Source of the DNA: Xestospongia bergquistia
Taxonomy: Eukaryota > Porifera > Demospongiae > Haplosclerida > Petrosiidae
Direction: 5' to 3'
NCBI GenBank assembly: GCA_963965975.1
Contig: OZ014422.1
Location: forward strand, 3,061,155-3,125,154
DNA length: 64,000 bases
Both the position numbers and the translations under genes were made by a program. This document shows positions 1 to 11,439 of this stretch, piece by piece. The stretch's first letter is position 1. Each line of letters begins with the position of its first letter. The notes below the pieces were generated by a model, which saw only the letters and a list, made by a program, of their open reading frames with translations, searched no databases and was not told the DNA's origin.

Positions 1-3000
1 CCAAATCACGAGATCCTCTGCTGCAAGATGAATTACATGATTAGCTTGACGCAAAGGTTTTCTTATCCAGTTATAAATGTTAGGGTCTTGTGGTTTATGG
101 AACATAGAGAGAAAAAGTGTGGGTAGCATGTCAAGACCAATCTGACCATTATGAGCTGTTAGGAGGTGGCGGAGTTGCTCACAGAAGAGCCCTCGAGATG
201 TGAGAGAGAGATAAGGTTGAGGCTCAGATACAGCCTAAAAAATGAAAGTGATTCAGCATTATGTCAATTAAATTAGTAGCTCTTAGTTATATCATGCCTA
301 ATTACTTACTTTAATGAAAGGAGATATTTCATTTATCAAAACAAGCGATTCTAAAGTCTCCATACCCAACTGTTCTAACAACAAAGGAATACCAAAATAA
401 TGTCGATAATGTTCCATGAACAGATCCATTGACGTGCATTCTTCTCCTTTACGAAATAGTAGCTCACAGGCCAATAAACTGAAGACTTCGTATCGTGCCT
501 TCATTGACAGTGCTATACAACTATTTTGTTCATCAAACTACATGACAGATCAATCATTAAAATCATGACCAATGGGCGTGGCTTACTTTGATCACTGTTT
601 TTATACTCTTGTGTTTAAGTAGTTTCTCAACTCGATCATGGGCATATACTAAAGGATTAAGTTTGTGAGCATGACATTCTAAGTAGAGAGCTCTCATATC
701 CTCTAAAGACAATGTGAAGTTGACATTAGGACGATATACAAAAAGATATTGAATATCTTTGCTAAGTTTCCAGAGAGCATCAGAAGGTACTAAAGATACT
801 AGAACAATATCAGGGGTTGGTTTGGTGATCTAGGGTTTAAATATTACAGAAGATCAAACATTTATAGCTAATTCTTCCATTATTTATTAAATATCAACTA
901 ACCATAAAACGATGAGGGCTTTTCTTTCCACCATAAGTATTGATACAATATAATAAATCTTTTAGTTGTGGGTTGGATGGATCAAATGTCTTTTCAAATG
1001 CTTCACAGAGTTCACTGAGTGTCATAGCATGCTCTGGATGTGAGAGAAGAAGACGATGAATTTCTGAACACAATCGTAAACAAGTAGATTCTGACATCTT
1101 GATAGAAAATCCTTTTAACTCTTCCTCATTGACTGAGTCATGTTTTACTTGTTCTCCAGAGTTAGTTTGTGTCTTATCTGTCTGCAATGGTTCTGTCTGC
1201 ATTGGCCCAGCCTGTGGAGGCTCTGTTTGTAATACCTCAGTCAGTATGGGCTCTCTCTGCAACAGCTCTGGTTGTGTGGTCTTTGTCTGTAGTGGATCTG
1301 CTTGTAATGAAATACCCTGTAATGATGGTGTCTTTGGTATTGGTAACTGTGACTTCTGTTCCGTCTCTCCTAATGATGACTGCCTTTGTCTACGACTCTT
1401 CTTTGGTTCAACAACAGTTGCAGTAAGTAATTGTATTTCTAAGCTAGCACCTTGTCCAGATACCTACATGTAATCAAGAATATTTGAGATCTCTGCAGAC
1501 TACACCACCTACCTTGACATTAGGAAGCTCTTTGACAGCTTCATTCACTGAGGAATAACCAAGTTGGTTAAGATTAATTTGATTTTTAAATGTTGCATAA
1601 TATGATGTTGTGAGTGCCTCTAACGTCATTTTATGACCTGCACAGTCCAACAAGAGACAGGTTACTTGGTCTAGAAACACTTGGCGTGCTTGTTCCATAG
1701 CTGGAGTAGGAACATGAGTAGCTATTGCAATTGAAGTTTTGGGAACCAATTTTTTTAGATGAGCTACTCGCCTTGCTCCTTCACCTGTCAACTATAAGGG
1801 ATAGATAACTTCTGATAAGTAATTTAGATTGACTAACCATAACCACATCAGGAATAGCCTCTAATACTTGGATCAACTTTTTCTTGCCATAAAATTTAGC
1901 ATCAAATTCTTTTTTATACATTCCCTTATACTCAGGAACTATTTGAGTGAGAAGAAGACCTTGTGGGTACTTTACAAGAATATTTCTAAGTTCACAGGCA
2001 AATACACGCAGAGGAAGGAGGCAGATCACACGTTGAGCCCCTGAACCCATGATCTGAAGTCAAAATTCTATGGATTATAATGTATTTAATTATCAGTGTA
2101 CTTTACCTCAATGATGGTATTCATGTCTTCCAAAAGATTGATGAGCTTAGCATGACCACAATAGTTAGACAGCTTCTTTCCATAGTACCTCTCATACTCA
2201 TACAAGAAACGATCCAATGTTGTTTGGTGACCATTCATGTTATATAGCAACTCCTCAAATTTCCTCTCACAGTCAATTTTCAACGACTCTGGTGTTTGAA
2301 CTAATTCAACAACTTTATTATTTCCTTCTCCTGATACCTAAAATTGTCAAAAAAATATTTTATCAAAACCTTCAAAAAATGCGTTGGCCGGGAATCGAAC
2401 CCGGATCTACTGCTTGGAAGGCAACAATGCTAACCATTACACCACCAACGCCTCTTAGCAGTACTTTACAAGTAAATTACCTTAACAACATCAGGTATGA
2501 GCTGTAGCAATTGAGACACTTTTCTTACACCACCATAATCAGCTAGCGCAAAAGGTCGTTTAAGCAAACGAATGAACTCCTCTGGTATTCGGCATACTTC
2601 TAATGCGTTACCAGGAGTTGAAGAAAGAACTTCAAGTAATTCCTGCTTAAATTTCTCAACTTTCTCTTCAGGAATAATACTACTGCTGGACGCATTAACA
2701 GGAGGTGTCTTAAGGGTTTAAGAGAACTAAGAATACTCTTGATAATAGATACTAACCACTGAAAAAGGAGGGGGATTTTCAAGATAAACTATAGTCCCCA
2801 GTTTTGATCCTGTTGGTGCTTTCTTCATCTGTTTCCATTTAAAAACAACTATGGACGCAACAAAAGGTTACCTTAATTCCTGGACATAGGCTAAGTAGAC
2901 GTCTCATCCCAGTTTCTCCTGGAAGAATGTCAGATACTCTGATAGACTTATGAAAGTAAGTTTGATGTTCTTGCTGTATTATGCTATAAATGAATTAAGG

Positions 3001-6000
3001 AGATTACTGGTCATAAGAGTTACTAAAACTAATAATTACCTAAGTGGCATTTGGTATCCAGGAGTAGCTGATAACAACTCAACAAATTCTTTAGCTACAT
3101 CTTCCAATTTCTTTTTCTGCATTCCAACAACTGCACTCACTATAAAAACAATAAAATCAAGCTCCATGACCAACTCAACTGTTACCATGTTGAGGACTCT
3201 TTTCACGTAGTTCTACGACTATGTTAGCAGGTTTTATTCCTCGAATGACTATCTCTGGAAAAGAATGCAAAACTTCTTGTAATTCTTGTCTAGTTTTCTT
3301 TGTGGGAGTTGGAAGTGCACCATATGCATTTTTATAACTTTCAACAAATCTGTAGCATGTGAAATTATATATAAGAAGATATGATAAGGAAACATACTCC
3401 ATCAGTTTGATTCTATTTTTGGGTTGAGACTGGAGTAGTTTACAGACATTTACTCTTAGTGTTGGTGTTGACTTTACATAAACTACAGGCGACAATTCAG
3501 TGAAAACTATTACCTGAAAGGTAAGAAAACATCTCAATAGGAAAGATAATGAAAACAATGCATTAAAATGACAAACTTGTTGAAAAGACTGTAGTATAAC
3601 ATACCTCATCTTTATCGTTAATGAAAACAATGCATTAAAATGACAAACTTGTTGAAAAGACTGTAGTATAACATACCTCATCTTTATCATCAGAAGCTCC
3701 TACTATTTCAACTACTCCTTGACATGTGTTCTGAATCATCATTTCAGATAGTGCTGATTGATATCTGTAATTATATTCAACAAGATAGTGGCATCACTCA
3801 ATAGACACTTACACTTGTCCATAGCTGTTCTTAAACTGTGTCCAAAGTGACCAATGCTTCTCATATTTTCGCAGCAATTCAATTACATTAGAACACACTC
3901 TTATCTCTTCTAGTTGTTCTCCAGTCAAATTAGTTGCTATCCATGTTATGTTTCTACGTCTACATTCATTATTAATATCAGTCACACAAGAATTGGCAAA
4001 TTTAATAGCAATTTTGGAAGGAAGACTGCCTTGTTTTAACTTTGTAAGTATGAACTGTTCTCCTTTAACTTCAGCCGTACTTTGAAAATCCAATTCTGTT
4101 AGGAGACAGATCTCAGAGAATTTACTCCAAATAATTTCAGGACGATTACACTGCAGTATCAAATTAAGATATATTATAGATATACACTTTATACCTTCAC
4201 TTTTACTGTTAGTCGTATTTCAGTGAATTGAGAAATGATTTTTGCATGTTCTTTATCACTTTTCACTTTAATTCCTTTAACAAGAAATTTAGTTGACTCC
4301 ACAGGAACTACTGAAGGCTAACCAAAGACATCTTTTATATACATAATGGAAGACAAACCTTAGTGATTACTTGAGGTTGAGGTGGTGGGAAGAACCTTGG
4401 TTGCTGAGGTACTGGAGGTTGCATAAGACCATAATGCGGAAATCGAGGTGGACGCAGTGGATTAAACAAAGGATGTGGAGGTCCAAATGGAGGAACTGGA
4501 AAACGACCTAGTCCTGGATTAATATGTGGTCTTAGAGAAGGAGGGACAGTAGGGAATGGTGGTGGTTGTGGATGGGGAGGAGCTTCCAATTCAACTCTGA
4601 TTTTGTGACCATACACGTCTTCTCCATTCATCCTCTTTTGAGCTCTAATGAAACATTAGATAAAGGATGTGATAATGAATAATATATGTACTTGATAGCC
4701 CAGTCTTCATTCCTAAACAACACACGAGCAGTGCCAGATACTCGATCTACCTTTAGAACTTTACCGCCACAATTATCAGCTAAACGTGACAAACGGCTTC
4801 TTAGTTTCCCTACTTCCATATTTGGCAGTCCTTGGACATAAACAGTAGCAGGAATAAGAGGAATCTGCTTCTTTGGAGCATCAACATCAGTCACAAACTC
4901 ATCAAATAGAATAGTTTTGTGAGCACATACTTTGAGAGCCTCTGTGGCACATGCATTGTGCATTAAGACAATAGTAATGTTATGAACATGGCGAAGGTCA
5001 TTGAGTTCTGGGGAGAAATTAATATCTCCAGATACCAACACAACAGTCGCTGGAGGTAAGTAAGTATTTGCAAATTTCCGCATACTTTGTCGTAATTTGT
5101 CATCAGCTGCATTCTTGGCAATAGCATTTACATGTACTAAAGTAACCTATGGAAAAGTAATCTACTCACTACATAGATAGATGTCACTTACATGAGCTTT
5201 CTGAAGGTCATCCATGACATCTTTTCTTTCTTTGGTGATATCACAGACACACATAAACTCAGCTTCCCTTTTCCCCTGAAACAACTCTTTTCTCATCTTG
5301 TTAGCTATACTAAATGCTGACTTAGTAATTGGAACAGGACAGTTCTCAATGTCCCAGAACAGACCGACTGGCTCGAGCTGGATTGGTTTGGCCATAGTAG
5401 GATGAACAGCAGCAGCAGATTTTTCTTTAGGCTTTACTTGTTCAATACATTGAGAGGAGTGAAGTGAACCAACTTCTTCTTCCTCACCAAATGCCTCTTC
5501 TTCCTCTTCAATACCTTTTTTTCTTTTTATTTCAAGACTCATTAATCGAGTAAATGACTCTGGTTGCCCACTAATGTTAAATTCATCATCTTCATCTTCA
5601 TCTATCTCATAGGGATAATGTCCTGAAAGGGCATCTGAACTGTCTGAGTCTTCATCTTCTGAAGCACTGAAAGATAGAGTAGATGCTACAGAGAGAGGTA
5701 TAGTTTCTCTTATTGTTACACCTTTCATGGCAGATAGAGGACTGCGAGGATTAGGAGAGAGGTTACTCTGTTTAGTAGACTGCTGTGCTATTGTATTTGG
5801 TGGTGTGGATGGTGGAGTGAATCCAGGTGAAGGTGGTGTGATTACTCGCTCTTTAAGATCAGAATAGTCACAACTGTCATCATCTGATTCAATATTTATC
5901 AATTCAATGTCTAAAGATTCACTAGAATCTGAGAAGTCAAGGCTAGCATGAGAACCAGATAAAGAACGGGACAGTATCAAGCTGTCTTGACTGGCTGCCC

Positions 6001-6590
6001 TCCCTGTAATGTACAATGATATGTATGATATACTGATGTAACAAGTACCTTGTTTAAGTGGAGGATGTCTCTTTGGACAATATAGGTTTAGACATTTCTT
6101 CTGTAGCCACATTTCACAGATATCCTGTGTTACCTCATCATAATGACGATATGGACACTATGTGATAATGTGATAACATCTTAAATAAAGTGCATTATAG
6201 ACATACTTTGTTCCCATTCTTACAGGTATTGCCATCCAAGAAGAAAGAACAGTCAGTTAAAGGTCGGTAGTTAATTGCCTTTTTTAAATGACCTTCTTTT
6301 TTAAGGGCAGATGGACCTTTTGTTTTAATTGGTCTGTCATAAAATTTATAGCCAGCTAATTTCTTAGCAGCTCTCTCTGCAATTTCTTTTTGAGCAAAGT
6401 TAACATATCCAAATAATTTTGACTGTCCCATTTTATCTTTCATTATGACACATGATGTAACGAGACCAAATCCTGAGAAACGTTGTTTTAACTCATCTTC
6501 TGTAACTGACTCATGAAGATTACCAACCCAAACTGGGTGGGTGGAGTCTCTCTGGACAGGGGTTTTCTTCTTCTCATAACCAGTAGCCAT
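1..6590 (-). CDS. MARF1: MARF1-like RNA-binding NYN endonuclease, partial (3' end beyond window)
   Basis: Meiosis regulator and mRNA stability factor 1 family: an NYN-domain RNase carrying RRM and LOTUS/OST-HTH RNA-binding modules, known in mammals for controlling oocyte mRNAs and transposons. About 21 exons, 5' to 3': 6207-6590, 6049-6157, 5192-6003, 4692-5146, 4359-4644, 4195-4317, 3813-4150, 3677-3764, 3398-3513, 3186-3349, 3040-3139, 2872-2938, 2757-2828, 2481-2708, 2107-2337, 1838-2053, 1513-1791, 903-1463, 587-829, 310-537, 1-234. Exon 1 encodes an RRM (VWVGNL, KLFGYVNF). Two CCCH fingers follow (C-x8-C-x5-C-x3-H split by intron 1, then C-x7-C-x4-C-x3-H). Next come a Ser/acidic linker, the NYN domain (GLFWDIENC, KNAADDKLRQS, VVLVSGDINFS), an RRM with RMNGEDVYGHKI, a Pro-rich stretch, and about seven or eight LOTUS repeats that run off the left edge. 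Start chosen at the first ATG before the RRM (MATGYEKKK). The N-terminal RRM/CCCH block is absent from vertebrate MARF1 as I remember it. Confidence 0.9.
2380..2451 (-). tRNA. tRNA-Gly (anticodon UCC)
   Basis: A 72-nt cloverleaf on the minus strand. The acceptor stem pairs GCGTTGG with CCAACGC and has discriminator A. The D-arm is GGTGGTGTAATGGTTAGCA-like, the anticodon loop contains CTTCCAA (TCC), and the T-arm is GGGTTCGATTCCC. A run of six T on the coding strand follows immediately and would serve as the Pol III terminator. It matches eukaryotic tRNA-Gly(UCC) closely. It lies in the intron between MARF1 exons 2481-2708 and 2107-2337, on the same strand as the host gene, so it has its own internal A and B boxes and does not depend on the host promoter. 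Confidence 0.95.
3547..3688 (-). repeat. 70-bp direct duplication with copied 5' splice site
   Basis: Positions 3547-3616 and 3619-3688 are identical over 70 bp and separated by 2 bp (period 72). On the MARF1 strand each copy carries the last codons of exon 3677-3764 (GATAAAGATGAG) followed by the donor GTATGT. The downstream copy is therefore a second complete donor 72 nt into the intron. The perfect identity suggests a recent event. Confidence 0.9.
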
Positions 6591-6803
6591 TTTAAGAGAT
6601 TTGAATTTATTCAAGAAATTAGTATATAGTTCTCGTAAAGTTATCTTGAATTTCAAATTCAAGCCAAAAAGAGGGGAGAGATACCTGCACTCAGCAATAT
6701 TAATAATAATTATTGCTATTGCGAAATAATAAACTTTAATAAAGGCGGGACTAACCCCCGAGCCACACCTCTATCGGTGCAGGAACGCAAAGACGCTGTC
6801 AAC
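6591..6803. promoter_or_regulatory. Divergent promoter MARF1 / Pkr1-like
   Basis: 213 bp between the two start codons with no other gene. A G+C-rich segment around 6743-6778 (GGCGGGAC, then GCCACACCTC) resembles the GC/CACCC boxes seen in other promoter gaps of this window. No TATA box recognised. Confidence 0.5.
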
Positions 6804-7177
6804 ATGGCTCAGAGCGAGAGTTGGAGAAAATCAGATAGGAAGAAATCAAGAAGATTCACTCTGTCAGATGTCATTCTCAATGCATTTCAACCTGGTGTTA
6901 ATCATTCTGTGCTGATGTTCATTAACATTGTCTTTCTTCTCCTCTTACTCACTTTGATTTTAATCATTGCTTTCCTAACTGGCTACAAACTGTACATGAT
7001 CATATTACTGATGATAGCCTTTGGACTCTTCATTGGTTTCAACAAGTAAGTATAAAGTACATTATTACAAATTGTATCCTTTTTCCTCCCTCTTTGATAT
7101 ATTTTCTTGACAGATTTGTAGCAAACCTAATGGAGGAAACACCAGAAGGGGAGATTGAAGATGATAAGAAGAAATGA
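6804..7177 (+). CDS. Pkr1-like small two-pass membrane protein (putative V-ATPase assembly factor)
   Basis: 101 residues from two exons (6804-7045 and 7114-7177). The start is the ATG at 6804 (MAQSESWRKSDRKK). The protein has a basic N-terminus, a short conserved stretch VILNAFQPGVNHSVL, two closely spaced hydrophobic segments (about residues 35-58 and 61-78), then FVANLMEE and an acidic tail ending in three lysines, which could act as a KKxx-type ER signal. The spacing (F-x-PG, long hydrophobic span, second span, F-x-x-x-L, charged tail) matches yeast Pkr1, an ER protein needed for V-ATPase Vo assembly. Similarity is by pattern only, so the function is tentative. Head-to-head with MARF1; AATAAA at about 7183 lies just after the stop. 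Confidence 0.6.
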
Positions 7178-8003
7178 TTTGAAATGGAACTACTTTGATA
7201 GCAATAAATTAATACTAGTAGAAAGTTAATACAATCTCACTTCTTTATTCTATTCATTAATACAAAACCTGATAATCATCACTTCTTTGAAAGAATGAAT
7301 GTATTTGTTCTATAACAATGAAGAGTTGTATACATAACCCATAGACTTAAGTAGTATTACTATCAAAATACATGTACTTAATTTACACCTGAATGAAGCA
7401 GGAATTCCACAGGTATAGATGATTGAAGCAATATTTCTCAGTCCTCAATTGTTATTTAATCTGACTAAAAGAAATATCTGTGTTTAGGTTTGGTTTATCC
7501 ATGTATAATAAGTTATTAGTGCATATATATATAATATATACATTCTTTTGAGATGCTTATTAATGTAATTGGCTGTATTAATTTTGATTCAGGGAGTAAC
7601 CCATCTTATTCTCATGTGCACATTAATAGCATCATATAATAGAAACCTGCAATATACACATATAGCATTGTAGTGTATAGGTGGTTTATTTATATTTATA
7701 ATACAATTATTTATAATTAATGTGGGTGTTACACTATGTAGTTATGTTCAGTCTCTAAGCCCCTCCCCTTCCTATATAGCAATGTGATAATTTCCTTATT
7801 AGACAATGATATAAATAAAATTAATATTTTTTAAAGAAATGTTTGAATACAATATAAACAGTTGTAATAATATTAATAATGATATTTATATATATATATT
7901 ATATTATATATATATATATACAATTGTGGTAAAATATGTTATGAAAAGATATATTACGAATATATTCATTTGCAGGCAGGTGGCCAGAAAATTTTCTAAG
8001 TAA
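7178..8003. other. Convergent intergenic region, AT-rich
   Basis: 826 bp between the stop codons of the Pkr1-like gene and sphingosine kinase. It is very AT-rich and includes TA dinucleotide tracts at about 7526-7540 and 7884-7921. It presumably holds both 3' UTRs. No coding signal seen on either strand. Confidence 0.7.
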
Positions 8004-10434
8004 TTATAACTTCTTTCTTGAAAAGACCCTCATCATATGAGGATGAATTTGAACTTGAAATGGAGTATATTCAATTAATTCCCCATCAATTGAAATGATG
8101 CCAGGAGTAATGGGATTAAGACGGAATGCTTTAGTATGTATCTCATGAACTACATCAAGAGTTCTCAATTTTTCAGTGTCTACTAATGCAGACAACATGT
8201 GTCGACGTGTCACATCATTTAGTGCATACAAAAGACAAAACTCTCCTGAACCTACTTTGACATCAGGGTGAGCAATAAACTCATGGGCCATAAAGGCAGA
8301 CATTAGGCCTACAAATAATGAAAATTGACCTTCAACGCTTTCCCAATTGTCTGGGACAGGATCTGACAAAGATGGTGGAAGAAGGTGGGTTTGAGGTCTT
8401 TCCATAGCTCCACCTACATCTTCATTCCCACTCAGCTCATCCTCACTTAAATGTGTTGGACTGGTTGTATCAATTGGTAGATAACTCAAGCAACCACGAT
8501 ATAACCTCTTCAACACTGTACATTTTAGAGCACCAATGATACTGCGCAACTCTCCTCCAAGTATGCGAAACGTCTCTGATTCAATGTCAATATCTCCAGT
8601 CAATGCCCAGTGTGCGATAACAGCCATATATTTATAATCAGTAGGAGTTTGTAATGAAGCTATGTCATGAGGTTGTATTCCTCCACGAACTATCTGAAAG
8701 GCTGCATTACTGACTGAATATTCTTCACTGAAAGAGAGAAGATAATATTTGATAATAACACTTCATTATAACAGTACTATGTAGGAAAATGTGACTTGAT
8801 CTATGAGAGATGATCAGTGTCAAAATTGGGTCCCAAAATACACTTTCAAAATAGGGGATACACTTTTTTGAATAGGGAGTGTACATTTTAGAATATAGAG
8901 AGTACACTTTTTGGAATAGGAGGTATACTTAACATAAACATTTGTATTGTGATTATGCTAATATCATAATAAAACACTAGAGTTTATAAGATTGGGAATT
9001 TCCAAAAGCCATGAAGCCACTACAGAAAGCTAGGATTCAAGCTATCAAGTATTATCTACGCAGTAGTTCACATCCATTGGAGAGGTTAAATATGATTACC
9101 ATAATATTGTGGTACAATATTTAAAGTATGTAGTTTATTTAATTGTTTGCTTTCAATTGTTATAACAGAACAAACAATGTATACATAAAATGTGCTCCAT
9201 AACTTTCTAGCATACAAAGTATGTCAGGTAGTTAACTTGTAATACAAACCAGTGTTATGTGTTCCCAAATGTATAATAGTAATGATAACACAATCCGTGT
9301 ACTATTATGTATGCAATATGGCATAATGTAAAATATCAGTTAATGCTATTGTTTTTAGGCCATTATAAACTGAACTAGGTTAGACAGAGAAAGTCTAAAC
9401 ATCCTTAATTGTTCGTGTGATTAGATTCTTCTATACAGTAAACAATATCATTGACATAAGACTATGTTAAAAAAGAAATAAAACACATTAATATAGTAAT
9501 TTACATAATCCCATTACAAGTACACAACTCACTGTGCTTCATACAATAGAGAACTGATAAGAGCATTACCAGATCCTGTGGGTAACATACCAATAGGTAT
9601 TTGAATAGCAGATTGCCAGTCTGGTCTAGACATTAGACCATTAACAACCTACATTGACAAAGAAAGGATTATTAAGCCTAGCTAGCTCTAGTATCTTACT
9701 TCATGAAGAGTGCCGTCTCCTCCTACAATAATAATACCAGTAATAGTTGAGATGTCAAAAGATCTAATGGCTTCTTTTGCATGGCCTTGGCCCTCTAGTT
9801 AAAGAAAACATTTTGCAAGAGGAAACACCTGTTTCATTACTTACCAGTTGTTATTTCCTGAACAACTGTGGCACCACCCACTTCAAATATGGGAAATGCT
9901 ACTTTTCGATATAGTTGTTCGCTTTTTCGCTTTCCCGAGAATGGATTAATAAAAACAAGAAGGCGCAGAGGTTGTAAACTTTCACCTACATAGTAACTTA
10001 CAACTTATTGTTATACTATATTCATTACCTCCTATAAAAACTTTTCTGTCATTTATTAAACATTGGTTTTGAATAGTTTCCCTCCATGTTTCAGCTGTAT
10101 AAAGGTTGGTCTCAAAATCTTCTGAATCATTAAATTCTAACATTTCTTTAGTAACTTTACGAGAGGGGACTTTTGAGAGTAGTTTTTTGACCTGTTGATA
10201 AGCGTGTAATTCTGTTCTACAGGGGCCTTTTGCACCAGATGATGTCCTTCCTAAGATACGTAAGCCTATAACATCTTCTAAAAGAATATTAAATAAAGTT
10301 CCTGCTTCGTTATCTTCACAACATATCGACTTCTCTCTCAGTACAAGATCACATTGTCTACCTATCCACAGCGCAGACACTCGACTAGATTTAACTACGT
10401 CCTCATTCCTCGACGACCCCAACGCTGTGGCCAT
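8004..10434 (-). CDS. SPHK: Sphingosine kinase
   Basis: Lipid kinase converting sphingosine to sphingosine-1-phosphate with ATP. Five exons (10029-10434, 9845-9985, 9700-9794, 9533-9648, 8004-8727) give 494 codons including stop. Family blocks appear in order: VFINPFSGK (C1), GGDGTLHEVVNGLMSRPDWQ (C2), LPTGSGNAL (C3), DIASLQTP (C4) and GDIDIESETFRILGGELR (C5); animal enzymes usually have SGDG and LPAGSGNAL. The NGLMSRPDW stretch is specific to sphingosine kinases rather than ceramide or diacylglycerol kinases. A Ser/acidic insert splits the C-terminal half, as in SPHK2-type proteins. Start is the ATG at 10434 (MATALGSSRNED); the open frame extends upstream without another ATG. An 805-nt intron holds a short tandem repeat. 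Which vertebrate paralog it corresponds to cannot be told. Confidence 0.93.
8837..8929. repeat. Degenerate 22-24 bp tandem repeat in SPHK intron
   Basis: About four diverged copies of a unit resembling GGATACACTTTTTTGAATAG, inside the 805-nt intron 8728-9532. The rest of that intron is AT-rich with no exon-like signal. Confidence 0.7.
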
Positions 10435-10589
10435 ATCTCGCTCAAATCGGAAATCTATTTCTACTTGTCGTACTTGATACAGGGCGGACAAACCAGTTCA
10501 TGCCCGGCCCCTGTAAACACTTTCAACAACAATTATGCTAATATGATATCTGTTATCAATCAACACAACACAGAGTATACACGTGGACT
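10435..10589. promoter_or_regulatory. Divergent promoter SPHK / PLD6
   Basis: 155 bp between start codons, holding both 5' UTRs. No TATA box or GGCGTGG box recognised. Confidence 0.5.
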
Positions 10590-11129
10590 ATGAAGGTCCT
10601 TTTCAGTATAATTTCAGTATTTTCGGCAGTACCCTTGATCCTCCTTGTCCTACATATGATTATAAGCAAAAAGAAAAGACCCTTTACTAGAGTCCTTTTC
10701 TTTCCTGAAGAAGCCAATATCACAACACTGCTTAACTATATTTCTTCCACTAAAAGTTCTTTAGATGTGTGTATGTATACTTTAACTGGTCAGGTATTTC
10801 TAGAAGCACTAGTTAAAGCCCACCATCAAGGAGTAATGGTACGAGTTATTACAGACAATGAGATAGAAACTAGTACCCAAGTTGTTCAGTTGCGTCGAGC
10901 TGGTATTCAAGTCCGGTCAAGTAATTCCAGTTTCTTTATGCATCACAAATTTGCAGTCATAGACAAGAAAATCATTATAACTGGTTCTCTAAACTGGACT
11001 TTGCAAGGTATCAATGGTAACCAGGAAAATATCATTATAACAGATCAAGAGCAAGTGTTGAAACCATTTATTGAGCAATTCAAGTTATTGTGGGAGTTAT
11101 ATGCTCCACCTACTAAACCATATTTATAA
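10590..11129 (+). CDS. PLD6: Mitochondrial phospholipase D6 / Zucchini-type endonuclease
   Basis: Single-exon gene, 179 residues. Residues about 5-25 form a hydrophobic N-terminal anchor followed by KKKRP, as in PLD6/Zucchini on the outer mitochondrial membrane. One HKD catalytic motif is present (HHKFAVIDKKIIITGSLNWT); family members act as dimers with one HKD each. Upstream conserved pieces are LLNYISSTKSSLDVCMYTLT and GVMVRVITDNE. In animals this family cuts piRNA precursors and/or hydrolyses cardiolipin. Compared with vertebrate PLD6 the CCCH-like zinc insert before the HKD seems reduced: no Cys cluster is visible between residues 30 and 55. Divergent from SPHK, convergent with UBC9. Confidence 0.93.
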   Translation: MKVLFSIISVFSAVPLILLVLHMIISKKKRPFTRVLFFPEEANITTLLNYISSTKSSLDVCMYTLTGQVFLEALVKAHHQGVMVRVITDNEIETSTQVVQLRRAGIQVRSSNSSFFMHHKFAVIDKKIIITGSLNWTLQGINGNQENIIITDQEQVLKPFIEQFKLLWELYAPPTKPYL

Positions 11130-11439
11130 TAATTTATACAGGTTATTTTTCTGTGAGGGCCTTCCTTCCAATACTGACAGAGAATGTAGACAATGGTGAA
11201 TGCATTCTGTTACTAAAATTGTGAATATCAAGTTTATCATAATGTGAATAATAGATAGTACTGAACCAATATTAGTAATGTAACACATATTATAATATTA
11301 TAATAGATATACCATTTAACTTAATATATTTACAGACAAACAAACCTCAATTTAAAGTACAGTGATTATAGAAATAGTTGCTAAGGAGAACACAGGCACA
11401 TAGAAGAAGTGTCGTTTAGTTGTCATTGTCAAGAAAAAT
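11130..11439. other. Convergent intergenic region PLD6 / UBC9
   Basis: 310 bp of AT-rich sequence holding both 3' ends. No further gene or structured RNA seen. Confidence 0.7.

Noticed and set aside
1099..1473. Plus-strand Cys/Ser-rich open frame opposite MARF1
   Set aside because: Antisense shadow of the Gln/Thr/Glu/Pro-rich repeat region of exon 903-1463; no start context or splicing support.
3175..3690. Long minus-strand frame with two repeated stretches in MARF1
   Set aside because: Reads through introns and the 70-bp duplication; the real exons are 3398-3513 and 3186-3349.
10354..10593. Plus-strand frame overlapping the SPHK first exon and PLD6 start
   Set aside because: Antisense to coding SPHK sequence and without conserved features.
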